Of a DNA stretch of 64,000 nt, positions 33,806-44,478 are shown one piece after another. The DNA comes from Castor canadensis (Eukaryota > Chordata > Mammalia > Rodentia > Castoridae), in NCBI RefSeq assembly GCF_047511655.1, contig NC_133393.1, positions 154,953,779 to 155,017,778 of the forward strand, in the 5' to 3' direction. The notes beneath the pieces are model-generated. The model saw nothing but the letters and a program-made list of their open reading frames with translations, was not told the origin of the DNA and made no database searches. Each line of letters begins with the position of its first letter. The first letter of the stretch is position 1. Position numbers and translations under genes: made by a program.

Positions 33806-36800
33806 CACCTTCCTGGTAAGTGCAGACACCAGGCAGCCAGGGCAAGAAGGGCATTTCAGACACCAGGAACGGCATGATTAAAGTGGGGGGGTGGGGATAG
33901 ACAGGACAGAGGTCCTCTGGTGGGTTTGGGGTGCAGAGAGAGAGCAGTGTGCAGTGTGAACTGTGGAAAGGGGAAAGGGAGTCAAGGCGGCTAGTGTGTG
34001 GGGGAGGCAGCTGAAGCTGAGGGGAGTCTCAGGCATGTGCGCGAGGGATGGGATTAACAGATTAGGACCCTCACAGACACAGAAGTTGGGTGTGTTGGTA
34101 GACATCTGAGTCCCCTGACCCCAAGGCTGCAGGGTGTGCTGCAGACAGCAGTAGGCACAAGACAGCAATGAGGATCTGCACTCAGGGCAAAGCGCAAGGA
34201 AGGCAAGGGTGCCAGAGGCCTGTGGTCCAGCAGGAGTATGGGCCCTGGGGACAGGCCTATGGAAGAAGCTAAAGTGTACAGTGGGGTGGGTGGCTGTGTG
34301 GCCAGGACAGGGACCCACATCTAGAGCAGCTTCGAAAGCTGCTGGCTCACAGCTCACTGGTTGACACCCACACCCATTGTCTGGTCCTCCACAGATCCAG
34401 CCGCAGATTCTGGCCCCCAGGTAGTCACTGGACATGAGATGGCATAGCCTCATTCTGGTGTCTCAGCCAGTAGATCACTTGCAAAGCTGTACGCAGGGAC
34501 CCAGCATCCCTCACCCACCGAGGGGACTCAGGCCTGTTGCACTCGATCTGTGCTAGGCAATGCCACAACAAACATCTGTCTGTCCGTAGCTAGGAGGACC
34601 CCTTGGCACACCGAGTTATTGGAGCACCAGAGAGAGAAGGGTGGACAGGATAACTTGGTCTTGCAAAACCCCAGTTAGCACAGCAAGCCTGTGGTACCCG
34701 GCTCAGGCCTGGTCTGGTCAGGGAGGCAGTGGCCCCAGTGCTGGTGCTGGCCTGCACTTATTCTTGGGGGCCTAGGGATCCTCAGGGTCAGGCAGCTCAG
34801 GGTCAGGAGTATGGGGCGATGTGGACAGATTGTTACTAGCATATTTGTCCCTGGAGCCACTAGGCAGAAGGGCCTTCTCACTCAGTGTCTATGTGACGTG
34901 GCCCTGAGTCCAAAGACCAGGCTAAGGTCACACCCTGGTGAAGGTAGCCAGGGCTGAGAGCCAGGTCTCTCAGCTCCCATGCTGAGTCCTTTCCTCTGCA
35001 GCCTTCAGGATGGGGTCTAACCTGGCTTTGGGTTTCCTCTCATCCCTAGGACAGCCATCCTTGGGCTGTCAGCCACTGGTTTGGGGGTCTGGAGCCGCTG
35101 GGAGGTGACCCAGGACTATGGGTTTCTAGCAGGAACCTGAGAACAGCTTTAGCTTTCCAGGGTGGGCAAGGATGGAGGTACAGACCACCAGTGAGCTGTG
35201 GGGGCCTCTTGCTCTGCTCTTGCTAGGGTAGCTCAGGGGCTAGCCAAGGTGTCTCAGCAACTGGCTCCCAGGGAGGGGTGACTCCAGCCCACCCTCTAGG
35301 GCCTCCCACCCTGCAGACATTATGGTCACCACAGTCTAGGTCACATTGGCCCCAAGGGTCAGCCTACTAGTCCAAGGAGGGCTCCTGGGGGCCATCAAGG
35401 CCAGAAGAGCTCCTGGAGACCGGAACCAGTTTGGCTCCTGACCTCCTGCCTCCCATATGGGCCTGGAGCTCTGCTGGCCTCTTTACCCCAGACCTCCTGT
35501 CCATGTCCTCCTTCCAGGACAAAGGTCCCAGAGCCCACTCTGGTGTGCAAGTCAGAGTCCCTGGCCCAGTTCAGGCCACTCCCTCTCTCTCATGCCTTGT
35601 TCAACCCTCCCCAGGTTCTGCCTTGTCTTTTTCACCAATTCCCAGTGCAGGGAACAAGAAGAGGCTGGTCCCTGGCACCCTAGGCTGATCCCACCTCATC
35701 CCACTCCCCCCCACCCTGCCTTAACATACACAGGGAGACAGGAATGCCCAGAGCCGAGTACCGACCTAGCTCAGTGGCTTATGTGCCTCAGTTTCCTCAC
35801 CTACAGAATAGAGGTTCATCCCATAGGAATGGACCATCCCATAGGGCCACATGGAGATTGGACCAGTGTGTTCTTACAAAGCCTAAGCACAGGGCTCTGA
35901 TCACTGTTCCCATCTGACCTGAGCCAGGCCCTACCCTTTGCCTCCCTCTGGTCTTTGCTAACTCTCCTCCCTGCCTGGAGCACAGCACCATGTGCCCATT
36001 ACCCTGATGACTCAGCTCCCCAGCCTCTTCGTGCCCTTCCCCTGCAGTCCTCATCTCAGCCTCAGAAAACCCAAACTTGCCTGGCCATGCCCTGCCCAGC
36101 TTCCCCTCGTGACTGCCTACAGTGTCTGTGGCTGCCATGGTCAACTATGGCATGACCCAGAGAGGGAATGTTCCCTTCCTGCAGCCAAAACCCTGCAGGC
36201 CCCCTGGCCTCTGCTCCTGTTGTCCCTGGGCCCACAACACCTTCCCCATCGCAACCACTGCCACCTGGCAGCAACTGGCCTAAGATCTGGGAGGGACCTG
36301 GGCCAGGGGCAGGGACCCTCTGCCTTCTCACCCAAAACACACCTGGCCAGGTGCAGCCCCCTGACCCAACCCCGCCTGAAGTCAGTGCTCCTCCCCTTCT
36401 CTCCAGAGGTAAGGGGTGGGGACTCTTAGCTGGAACTTGTGTCCTCCAAGAATCAGTGACCCTTTGTGTCTGGATTCCATGACTCTCCAGGGTCATTATT
36501 CTGCTGAGTGTGATCAACAACACACCCAGAATATCTGGAGGCAGCTGGAACTGTGTTGGGTTCCTGAAAATGAGAATGGACCTCAGCAGGGGTGGGTGTG
36601 GGGCAGGACCAGGGAAGCCAAAGACAGAGCCTCTACAGGCAGCCACTGCAGAGACCTGCACACAAAATGCAGTGACTCCCCACGGGGACAAGGCCACAAG
36701 GATGTGAGGCTTTACCCTTCAGCTTGAAGGCTGGGAGCATTTTAAGCAGCAGGGGGATGGAGGATAGGGCAGTTGAGATAATGGTGTGGGGGCTGTGTGG

Positions 36801-37414
36801 GGTAGTGGTGGCTCTCCAGTGAGGAGGTGACTGGGAATGTTAAGAGAGGTTGACGGGTGTGGGGACACAAGGGGTGTTGAGGTCACTCCCTGATTTCCAG
36901 CTCCACTGTTGGCTGAGATAGTGTACAAAGGGCCCTTGGCTTTAGGGAAGGTTGAGGTTCCTCTGAGGCACCCCCATCTGGCAGCTCAGGAGGGAGTCTT
37001 GGCCGGGCTGCCCTGGAGGTACTGCAGGGCCACCCACTCCCCACCTCTTCCCCAAAGCCACTTCCAAATTCCCAGGCAGCCCCATGGACCAGGTGACAGG
37101 GTTTAAATCAAGGAAGGAAAAAATAAATTCTTTGTGTCCCTTTTCCCACAAGCAAATGATAGAGAAATGGATGGGCATTCGAACTACCCTTAAAAAAAGC
37201 CACCCGGCCCTCACCTGGGGAAGGACGCCAGGTGATTCAGTGCCCAGTGCAGATGATCAGCAGGGAAAGGGTCCTGCAGAGAGTTGGCCTGCAGGTAAAT
37301 AACTAGAAGACAGAGCCTTCACAAGGACGTGCAGCTGGCTTTTGGAATAACCTTAACACCAAAAGACACAGGCAATTTGCCCTGGAACAGAAGTTGGGAA
37401 ACAGGCAGCTGAGA

Positions 37415-37427
37415 AGGTCAAAGGTCC
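37415..37427 (+). promoter_or_regulatory. DR1 / PPRE-like element
   Basis: AGGTCA-A-AGGTCC is a direct repeat of nuclear-receptor half-sites with one base between them. It differs from the ideal PPAR/RXR or HNF4 element only at the last base. It lies 17 kb upstream of PPARA exon 1. A motif match only. Confidence 0.4.
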
Positions 37428-37624
37428 TGGCAGCACTGTCTGGGAGGCTATCAGCCCTGTTGACCTGGGCTTTGTGGAGTTCAAGGTTCCAGAGCTTTCC
37501 TGGGTCTGAGCAGACTGTGCGTCAGTATAGGTGGGACAAGATCAGAACAACCACTCTTGTTAGCTCTGTCTAAGCCTCTGCCTCCTATGGTCTTAACCAC
37601 CCGAGAGTAAACCCGAACTTACTT

Positions 37625-37868
37625 GTGTGCACACATACACAGACATAAGCACTCACAAGCAGACAAATACACTCACACACAGGCGTATGCACATGCAGAC
37701 AGAAGCATACCATAGATACCCTCAAAGACATGCACACATGTGTGTACTCATGCATGCACATGCATGAGCACTGTGCACACAGGAGTGTACGCACACTCAC
37801 ATGGTGCCACACAAATACACTATGTGCACATCCATACTGACAAGCAGACATAAGCACATGCATTCACA
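37625..37868. repeat. CA-rich degenerate repeat
   Basis: Imperfect CACACA, ACATGCA and CACTCACA units alternate with AGACATA and AAGCA for about 240 bases. It is a decayed (CA)n-derived tract with no clear higher-order unit. Confidence 0.7.
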
Positions 37869-39017
37869 GCCCAGGTAACTGGGAGAGCTCCGAGCTGAGA
37901 GTCAGGAGCATCCTTTGGGGCTCCCCTCTCCATCAGGGACTCAGCTGGGTCGAGCTGGTGCTCTCCCAGTCTCCACATCCCCCCTGCTGACAAGGACAGA
38001 GCTGTGGCCTTGGGGAGCTCCCGGCACTCAGCTGAGGACCTGCTTGCTCGGCTGCAGTGTGGGCAGCCAATGGTGTCCAAGAGAGGGACATAGATGAGCC
38101 CTCAGGACTGCCATCTTGAGGGTGCATAGGAAGAGCTCAAGACCACATGGCTGGTCTTGTTTTGAAATAAATCCCTCCATTTTGTGTTGAAAAAGTGGGG
38201 GCTTTGAGGAGGTCTGAGTTGTGGGGTGGGGGGGGGGCTTCTGGTCCTATTTCCTCCCCACCACTTGGCCAATGGGTGGCTCACTCAATGAGTGCACATT
38301 CAGTACCTGTGGTGTCCCAGTCCTTTTACTGTAAACCAGTGGAATCCAAGAAGTCCTGGGTTGGGTGGGTGGCTATGGCCAGGTTGGGCTACCCCCTGCC
38401 CTTCTGTCCCTCACTCTCTAGAGAGTAGCTGGCATATTATCTGCCTGTGGGTGCAATCAACACTGGACTCAGGAAGGGGTGGTGGACACATGGATGGCTA
38501 TCCTTCCCACTGGTCTAAGCAGTCAGTCCCTTCCCAGCTAAATGGGCCACTGGGAAGGGAGGCAATGGGAGCATGGCCACCACCCACCGCATGGGCATCC
38601 AAAGGGCAGCAGTAACCCTCCCCCTCCCTGCCCACCCACTCCATCCCCCAGCAACTGACTCAGTCTTCCTGGGCCCCTGACACTCCCTGCACAATGGCTG
38701 GTGGACCAGAACTTCCCTGGGGATGGATGCTGTGCTGCTGCCCCCAAGAGTCTCCAAGGTCCTTAGGAGAAGATGGCCTCCTGCAGACCTGGGCACAGGC
38801 TGGCCTCCCCTCCAGGTCTGCACATCTACCATTCAGGAGCCAGGCAGAACAGCCCCAGGCCAAGTGTTGGGGGAGGGAATTGGGTGGCTTGTCTTGACCT
38901 GTCTCTGGGATGCAAGGGCAAAGGACCCCAGCCTAGGCCACAGTCAGTAAGGCCCATCCCCTTGGAGGTCTCTGGAACCTTCTCGCCCATTGCAGGGGGT
39001 TTCCTCTCTCTATAGAC

Positions 39018-39100
39018 ACTCCTCTCCTCCCCTCTCCTCCTCCTCCTCTTCTCTTCCTTTCTTCTCTCTTCTTCCTCTCCTCCCCTGCTCCTTCCCCTCT
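39018..39100. repeat. Polypyrimidine tract (CTCCTCC-type)
   Basis: An almost pure C/T run on the + strand built from CTCCTCC, CTTCTCT and CCTCTCC units. Long homopurine/homopyrimidine runs of this kind can form triplex (H-DNA). Confidence 0.75.
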
Positions 39101-39177
39101 ATCTTCATTCCCCACTTCTGGCCATTTTCCCACAGTGCCAATCTTGATGACTGCACAAACACAAACCTCTCATCCAG

Positions 39178-39320
39178 CACTTACTAAGTGCCAGGCCCTG
39201 AGGACCTCACAGATACTATCAAAAGATGAAGAAGGGCTGTCATTATTCCCTCTTTACCTATGGCAGAGCAGTGAAATGGCTTTTGTAAGACCCCACAAGC
39301 AGCAAATGGCAGAGTCGTCT
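39178..39320 (-). repeat. MIR-like fragment
   Basis: 'AGCACTTACTAAGTGCCAGG' followed by 'TTATTCCCTCTTTACCTATG' fits the complement of the MIR 3' half. It is immediately followed by the MLT1-like LTR. Confidence 0.5.
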
Positions 39321-39344
39321 GTCCCAGTGACCACATTCCTGACC

Positions 39345-39800
39345 GCTATGGCTGGTAGAATAATGGCCCCCAAGATTTTCACCTCCTTATCCCCAGAATC
39401 TGCAAATAGGTCACCTTACATGGCAGATGGATTTCACAGGTGTGATTGAGTCCTGAGAAGACCCTGAATTATCTCAGTGGATCCAGTAAATCACAAGGGC
39501 CCAGATGAGAGGATGAAGGAGGTTAGAGTCAGAGAGAGACCTGAAGATACTGCCTCTGGTTTAAAGATGGAGGGAGGAGTCACCAGCCAATGAACACGAG
39601 TGTCTTCTAGAAATGAAGAAAATAGATTCTCCACTGGAGCTTCCAGAAGGAACCAGTCCCACTGACACTTTGACTTCAGCTCTAAGAAATCCATTTTGCA
39701 CTCTGACCTCCAGAACTGTAAGAGAATAAAACTGGGTCCTTGTAAGTCATGGGGCATGTGGTATCCTGTTACAGCAGGTTATACAACCCTTGGCCCTAGC
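39345..39800 (+). mobile_element. MLT1-type (ERVL-MaLR) solo LTR remnant
   Basis: The order of phrases follows the MLT1 LTR consensus as I remember it: 'GGTAGAATAATGGCCCCCAA', then 'ACCTTACATGGCAGATGG', then a purine-rich middle, 'CTCCAGAACTGTAAGAGAAT', an AATAAA-like signal and 'GTGGTATCCTGTTACAGCAG'. No internal retroviral sequence adjoins it. It is diverged, without visible target duplication, and appears to be forward-oriented. It is an ancient, inactive copy. Confidence 0.7.
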
Positions 39801-40563
39801 TCCTCCCTCCCCTTGCCCCACTTGCCCCTGCCTCTCAGGAGGCTTCATGCCCTCATCTTCATGGACAGTTTGCTATGGTGTTAGGTGGGGGGGTTCTTTG
39901 TCCCATTGGAAGCGACACTGCTCAGCTCTTCCCTGGTGGTCCCAGGTGGGGCAGGAGAAAGACTCAGCTTCCTCCTGTCTATAGGGTTGAAGACCCCTGA
40001 CTTTCTGGGAAGACAAAGCAAAAGACCACCTGTGGAGACTGCCACTTTTCTGTGAAGGCCCAGAATGGGTGCCCTCAGGGAAAGACATTCACTTCAAATT
40101 CAGGCCTCCATTTCCCTCCCCAGCAGACCGCCAGACTGGCAAGTCCAGGGAGGAAGAAGTGTAAGGACACAACGTGGTCCATCTGAGCAGACAGCTTAAG
40201 GTCCACATTGGCTGCTAGCCTGCAGATGGCAAGGACTTCTCTGGGGACACTTTTGAAGACTGCATGAGAGAAGGCCATAGAGCACCCTTGCTTCTGAGTG
40301 AGGGCCAAGAGTTCCCCTAGCATATTCCTGGGTTCAGTCTCCCCTTTTGCTGGGCCAGCCTCCCTGTCACCTTCCCGGTGTGGGGACTGCCTCTCTTTCC
40401 ATGATGTCTTCCTATGGGGGCAGGGTTTTTATGATTTAACCCTGGCCTGAGCACACTGCCTTCAAATGTGTCCCCGAGACTCCCAGGGGGAAATAGACAG
40501 TGGTGAAAACTGTGAACATGCTAATCACCATTATTTGTTATTATTTATTATTAAAGTGGTGAA

Positions 40564-40664
40564 GGGCTGATGGAGTGGCTCAAGTGGTAGAGCACCAGCA
40601 TAGCAAGTGTGAGGCCCTGAGTTCAAACTCCAGTACTACTGGAAAAAAAAAAGAGAGAGAGAGA
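40564..40664 (+). repeat. ID-like SINE
   Basis: Begins 'GGGCTGATGGAGTGGCTCAA', contains 'GTGAGGCCCTGAGTTCAAAC' and ends with an A-run and (GA)n. tRNA-derived with A and B box-like segments. Confidence 0.8.
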
Positions 40665-40678
40665 GAAAGGGGTGAACC

Positions 40679-40757
40679 ATGGACTGGGGATGTAGCTTAG
40701 TGGTAAAATGCTTGCCTAGCACATGCAAGGCCCTGGATTCAATTTAAAAAAAAAAAA
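40679..40757 (+). repeat. Classic rodent ID element
   Basis: 'GGACTGGGGATGTAGCTTAG', 'TTGCCTAGCACATGCAAGGC' and an A-rich tail match the standard ID SINE (GGGGCTGGGGATGTAGCTCA...), a different subfamily from the CTCAAGTGGTAGA type that dominates the window. It lies immediately after another SINE. Confidence 0.8.
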
Positions 40758-41170
40758 GTGTACCATATGGTATATGAATTCTACTCCAAAACATGCTGTT
40801 CTATTAAAAGAGAAAAGAAACATCCACCCATGACCTGAAATTGCCACCTACGATGCATGTGAGGCTAGATTTTTTTTTTCATTTCAATAATAAAAAACCT
40901 TCTGTGGCTGACTGAAAGCAGAAACGTGAGAATCCAGCCAGTTTCTATTAAAGCAGACACCATAGAGACTTGCAAAAAAGGTTTTTCAATGTTTTACTTT
41001 GAAAATATTATCATTCTCACTAAAATGTGTGTTGACACAGAAATCACTTATTGTTATTTCTATACTAGTTAATAAATATTTAAAGTTTTTTTTCTGTTTT
41101 AATTTCTATAGTACAAATTTTGACAAGGGTGACTCACATAAACACATTTTAGGTTCTTAGAGTCAGGGTT
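40758..41170. other. AT-rich stretch with possible L1 3'-tail remnant
   Basis: 'GGTATATGAATTCTACTCCA' followed by 'ATTAAAAGAG' near 40770-40812 resembles the 3' tail of old L1 elements. The remaining sequence is AT-rich and not recognised. No gene is visible. Confidence 0.3.
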
Positions 41171-41264
41171 TTTGTTTTGTTTTGTTTTTTATATTGTGGA
41201 GTTTGAACTCAGGGCCTCAAGCTTGCTGGCAGGCACTCTACCAGTTGAGCCACTCTGCCAGGCC
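41171..41264 (-). repeat. ID-like SINE, reverse
   Basis: A T-rich tail (TTTTGTTTTG) precedes 'GGAGTTTGAACTCAGGGCCT' and 'CTACCAGTTGAGCCACTCTG', the complement of the tRNA-derived SINE body. Confidence 0.8.
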
Positions 41265-41519
41265 TCAGTATTTTTTAAGAGTGTAAAGCATCATGAGAAC
41301 AAAATGTTTGAGAGTCACTGTCTTGCATAACCACAGTGTAATGCTCAAAATCAGTATGTAAACAATGATGTCATTTTATTACCTAAGCTACAGACCTCCT
41401 TGTGATTTCACTGAATGCCCTAAAAATGTCTTTTATAGACAGTCAAAGTTTGGAGTGGGGAGCTGGTATTTAAGGAGCACAGAGCTTCTGTTTAGAAAGA
41501 TGAGGACAATTCTGGAGGT

Positions 41520-41660
41520 AGAGGGTGGCAGTGGTTGCACAGGTGCCAGGTGAGTGCATTTAATGGCACTAAACTTTACACTTAAAATGGTAAATTCTGT
41601 GTTATATATATTTTTGCCAAAATAAAAATTACTATGTAAAAATTTTTATTTAGACATAAT
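41520..41660 (+). repeat. Probable old L1 3' tail with an 11-bp inverted repeat
   Basis: 'TTTACACTTAAAATGGTAAA' and 'TATATATTTTTGCC' followed by AATAAAAATT match a tail common to old L1 copies. AAATAAAAATT (41620-41630) and AATTTTTATTT (41641-41651) are exact inverted repeats. Confidence 0.45.
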
Positions 41661-41850
41661 GCATATTATATGTATTACAATACAAACAAAATTAGTGTCT
41701 ATGTGACCTATTTCACTATGAAGTCTATTATGACATAAATAAAAGCAATCAGTAGACAAGATTTCCTGCACAAAATGGCTGGGCATTGTTAAATCTGAAC
41801 ATGTACAATGTAAAATACCAAGAAAAAAAAATCTCAAATAATAGGATGCT

Positions 41851-41941
41851 TTTTTTCTTTTCTTTTCTCTTTGTGGTGCTGGGATAAAATCCAGGGCTTT
41901 GTGCATGCTAGGTAAGCACCCTGCCACTGAGCTCCAAGCCC
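41851..41941 (-). repeat. Classic ID element, reverse
   Basis: A T/C-rich tail precedes 'GGTGCTGGGATAAAATCCAG' and 'GCATGCTAGGTAAGCACCCT', the complement of a classic ID body. It ends GCTCCAAGCCC. Confidence 0.8.
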
Positions 41942-42368
41942 ACTTTAGTGTGGAACAGCTCCTCAGTGTGTGTATGTGTGATTATTTCATGCCATTGGCA
42001 TGTTTGAGGAGTGCAAGCCAGGGATTGTATAGAGCATCCATCATGATGAAACTCAAGCCACCGCTGCCTGGCAAGAGGACCACAGGAGTTTATGTCCCTC
42101 TGCATGGGTCCTATGGAAGCACATGAGGACATGGCCGGTAGTGAGTCACTCTGTTAGAAACATAGATGGACACAATGGTGTCTTTCTACAATGTCAAGGT
42201 TTAATGAAAAACAATAAGTTCACAAACCATGTCAATGTTGCTGGCTTTGATTTGCCAAGTACTACTGGTTTCACTTGGTAGTCATGACCATCGGCAATTG
42301 CAGGTTCTTTTATTGCAATCTTAATTACTAATATTAACTCTCAGATCACACATTACACTCACACTCTC

Positions 42369-42410
42369 GTGTGTGGTGTGTGTGTGTGTGTGTGTGTGTA
42401 TCTATCTATC
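42369..42410. repeat. (GT)n(TATC)n microsatellite
   Basis: A GTGTG run of about 30 bases passes directly into three TATC units. A compound microsatellite likely to vary in length. Confidence 0.9.
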
Positions 42411-42562
42411 TTACAGAGTGCCTAAGAAAGGTTACAGAGGCTGTAGGGGCCTTACTAAAGGCAAGAGCTGCTACTTAGAGATGTGGAGTTACTGCAGGTT
42501 TAGATAATAGGTACCATAAGGAGCACGATCACAAGCTGTTCTGGTGCAGGGTTGTCAACGTG

Positions 42563-43040
42563 CAGAATTGGGTTGAGGAACAGAACTGGGTTCAGTCACA
42601 GAATTGGATCCAGGTGAAACAGAAGGAAAGGCCCCTGGAAACCTTCATTATGACCTCCCTGTGACCTTAAAGGGTGGAAAGAAGGAAAGGCAGGATGGGT
42701 GGTGTGAGGATCAGGACAACCAATCAGAATGTTACAGGAACAGCCAACCAAAATGCTGCTTTGTGCACACCTAATTAGCATAGATGTCCAGCCATGCCCT
42801 GGAGAGAATGGGTTAAAAACCTCAGATCCTGTCACTTCTTGAGCACCCTGTCTTGAGAAGCCCCCCAACTCTGGGTGCTCTACTCTCCCACTTTACACTT
42901 TTCTATCTCAATAAACTCCACTTTACACTTTTCTTCTTGTCTGTGAAGTTCGTTCTTCGGCTTTGTGGAACAACAGCCTGATTAAATCTCCCATTTCACA
43001 GGCACAGAGCTGGGTCCAGGCTTACTGGGTTCAGGCAAAC
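42563..43040. repeat. 18-bp minisatellite split by an LTR
   Basis: Units of the form CAGAAYTGGRTYCAGGYA run at 42563-42580, 42581-42598 and 42599-42614. The array resumes after the LTR at 42999-43004 and 43005-43022, then a partial CTGGGTTCAGG. The third unit is cut by the insertion and its two parts join exactly after the 4-bp duplication is removed. Confidence 0.75.
42615..42998 (+). mobile_element. Solo endogenous-retrovirus LTR (ERV1-like) with 4-bp duplication
   Basis: The element starts TGAAAC and ends TTTCA, giving TG...CA termini with a 5-base inverted match. CAGG directly precedes it (42611-42614) and directly follows it (42999-43002), a 4-bp target duplication as made by gammaretrovirus-like ERV1 elements. 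Inside are a CCAAT box (42720-42724), a TTAAAAA segment near 42812 that may serve as a TATA box, and AATAAA at 42910-42915. CCACTTTACACTTTTCT occurs twice, flanking the poly(A) signal. Length is 384 bp. No internal gag, pol or env sequence adjoins it, so it is a solo LTR left by recombination between the two LTRs of a provirus. The subfamily is not identified. Orientation follows from the AATAAA. Confidence 0.85.
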
Positions 43041-43440
43041 ATCAATTTAAGTGGGCAGTGCCAAGCAGGGGGATCAGATTGAGCTGAAGCCCTGGGGACA
43101 GAGCTGCTAGTTTGTCACCTGTTGATCCCATGACACCCCCCCCAGATGTCTGATGAAGAGTCAGTATGCACAACTGCACCCCAGTGCCAGGCACCCCTCC
43201 TTCTATATGACCCAGGTGAAAGGGGTACATCATTCCTTGACCTGCTCTGGTGTGTTCAGTGAACTCAGGGACCTGGTCTTTCCAATACGTGTTTGATCCG
43301 CCCATGAGTCCATGTGCTCTTGATTTCACTCTATGAGTTCCTGGTGCTAATAGTTTATTTGCATAAGTGCCTTGTGGTTTGGACTGAATGTATGATGGTT
43401 GCTTGCTTGCCCAAGTAAGATGCAGAGTCATTCTGCCTCA
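43041..43440. other. Unrecognised stretch after the solo LTR
   Basis: No gene, terminal repeat or SINE is recognisable. Composition is intermediate. It may belong to an older repeat, but I cannot name it. Confidence 0.3.
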
Positions 43441-43599
43441 GCATTTGCACTCAAAGTGGAGCACACTGCTGTTTTATAAAATGGAGTCGCTCAGGGCAAG
43501 GCACAGCCTGAACACCACTGCTCTATATGACATGGAGTAACTTAGAGCCTGACCCGGCTTGATCTCCTGAAAAGAGCAGACTCTTCCCCCTGCTCCCCT

Positions 43600-43830
43600 G
43601 AGAGGTTACTATGTTTCCTTTTTCCATTACTGTTTCTTTTCCTTTTGTCATGAAGAGATACTTGGAGATTTTATAAATATCCTGTTACTCAAATTTTCAC
43701 CCATGAATTTTAGCATCCACCGGTGACTTTTGCCTCCTTCAATTATTACTATAATGGTGAAATGATTATTTTTATCCCAGCATTCATTTTTTTATGGTTG
43801 TTAAGAATCTTAGATAAGCTCCCAATTCCC
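43600..43830 (+). repeat. Probable ancient L1 3' UTR remnant
   Basis: 'TTTTGTCATGAAGAGATACT', 'TTTAGCATCCACCGGTGACT' and 'CAATTATTACTATAATGGTG' resemble a stretch found in old mammalian L1 3' regions. Subfamily unknown. Confidence 0.45.
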
Positions 43831-44301
43831 AAGAAGCTTCAGTCTACTAGCAGAGATGACTAGTACACAGACAAATATAACTGTGACATCAGCAGGAGGT
43901 ACTGGAATGGAATGTTCCTCCACAGAAGAGGAACATGACCCAGGAAGGAGAGATCAGGGATGCCTTCCTGGAGAAGGTGGTACCTAAAGTAAATTTTTAA
44001 AGGGGGGGAGTGAAGACAACCTATAAAAGGAAAATCAAGCACAAAATGGTGCAATAGAAGTGGGGTGGCTGCAGACAGTGAGGATGTAACTGTGGCCAAC
44101 CCTGGGTATTGGGTCATGGGACAATGCCCAGGTCTGCAGGAGTGACCAGGAACTGGGCTGTGCAGGTAGACAGAGCCTGGAGGCTGATGGAATGAGGCAG
44201 GTGCGACATGAAGGGGCAAGACAGGCAGAATGGGGGTTAGTCAGGACTTGAGCTTGTTGGTGTGGGTCACAGTGGTCTCCCCAGGAAAGACTGAGGCAGG
44301 T

Positions 44302-44478
44302 GGCCAGGCATGGTGGATCATGTCTAAAAGTACGAGGATCAATGTCCGAGACCAGCCCCAGCAGAAAAATTAACTAAAAGCCAAAAATGAGGGTGTGTGT
44401 CTCAAGTGGTGGAACACTTGCCCAGCAAGCATGAAGTCCTCAGATCAATCCCCAGTACCTCCAAAAAAGGGAAAAAAA
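44302..44478 (+). repeat. Truncated B1-like/ID composite SINE
   Basis: A shortened 7SL/B1-like part ('GGCCAGGCATGGTGGATCAT') leads to 'GGTGTGTGTCTCAAGTGGTG' and 'TCAATCCCCAGTACC', then an A-rich tail. The left part is internally deleted. Confidence 0.75.

Larger units (their letters stand above)
28656..39010. other. Intergenic GC-rich stretch, few repeats
   Basis: No coding exon or rodent SINE is seen. Named contents are a MIR fragment at 32885, a degenerate minisatellite at 33660, a PPRE-like DR1 at 37415, a CA-rich repeat at 37625, and a G-run at 38221-38237. The many overlapping open frames of 60-200 codons on both strands carry no recognisable domains. Confidence 0.4.

Noticed and set aside
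40564..40757. tRNA genes
   Set aside because: The A/B-box-like sequences belong to tRNA-derived SINEs with A-rich tails and diverged anticodon and acceptor regions.
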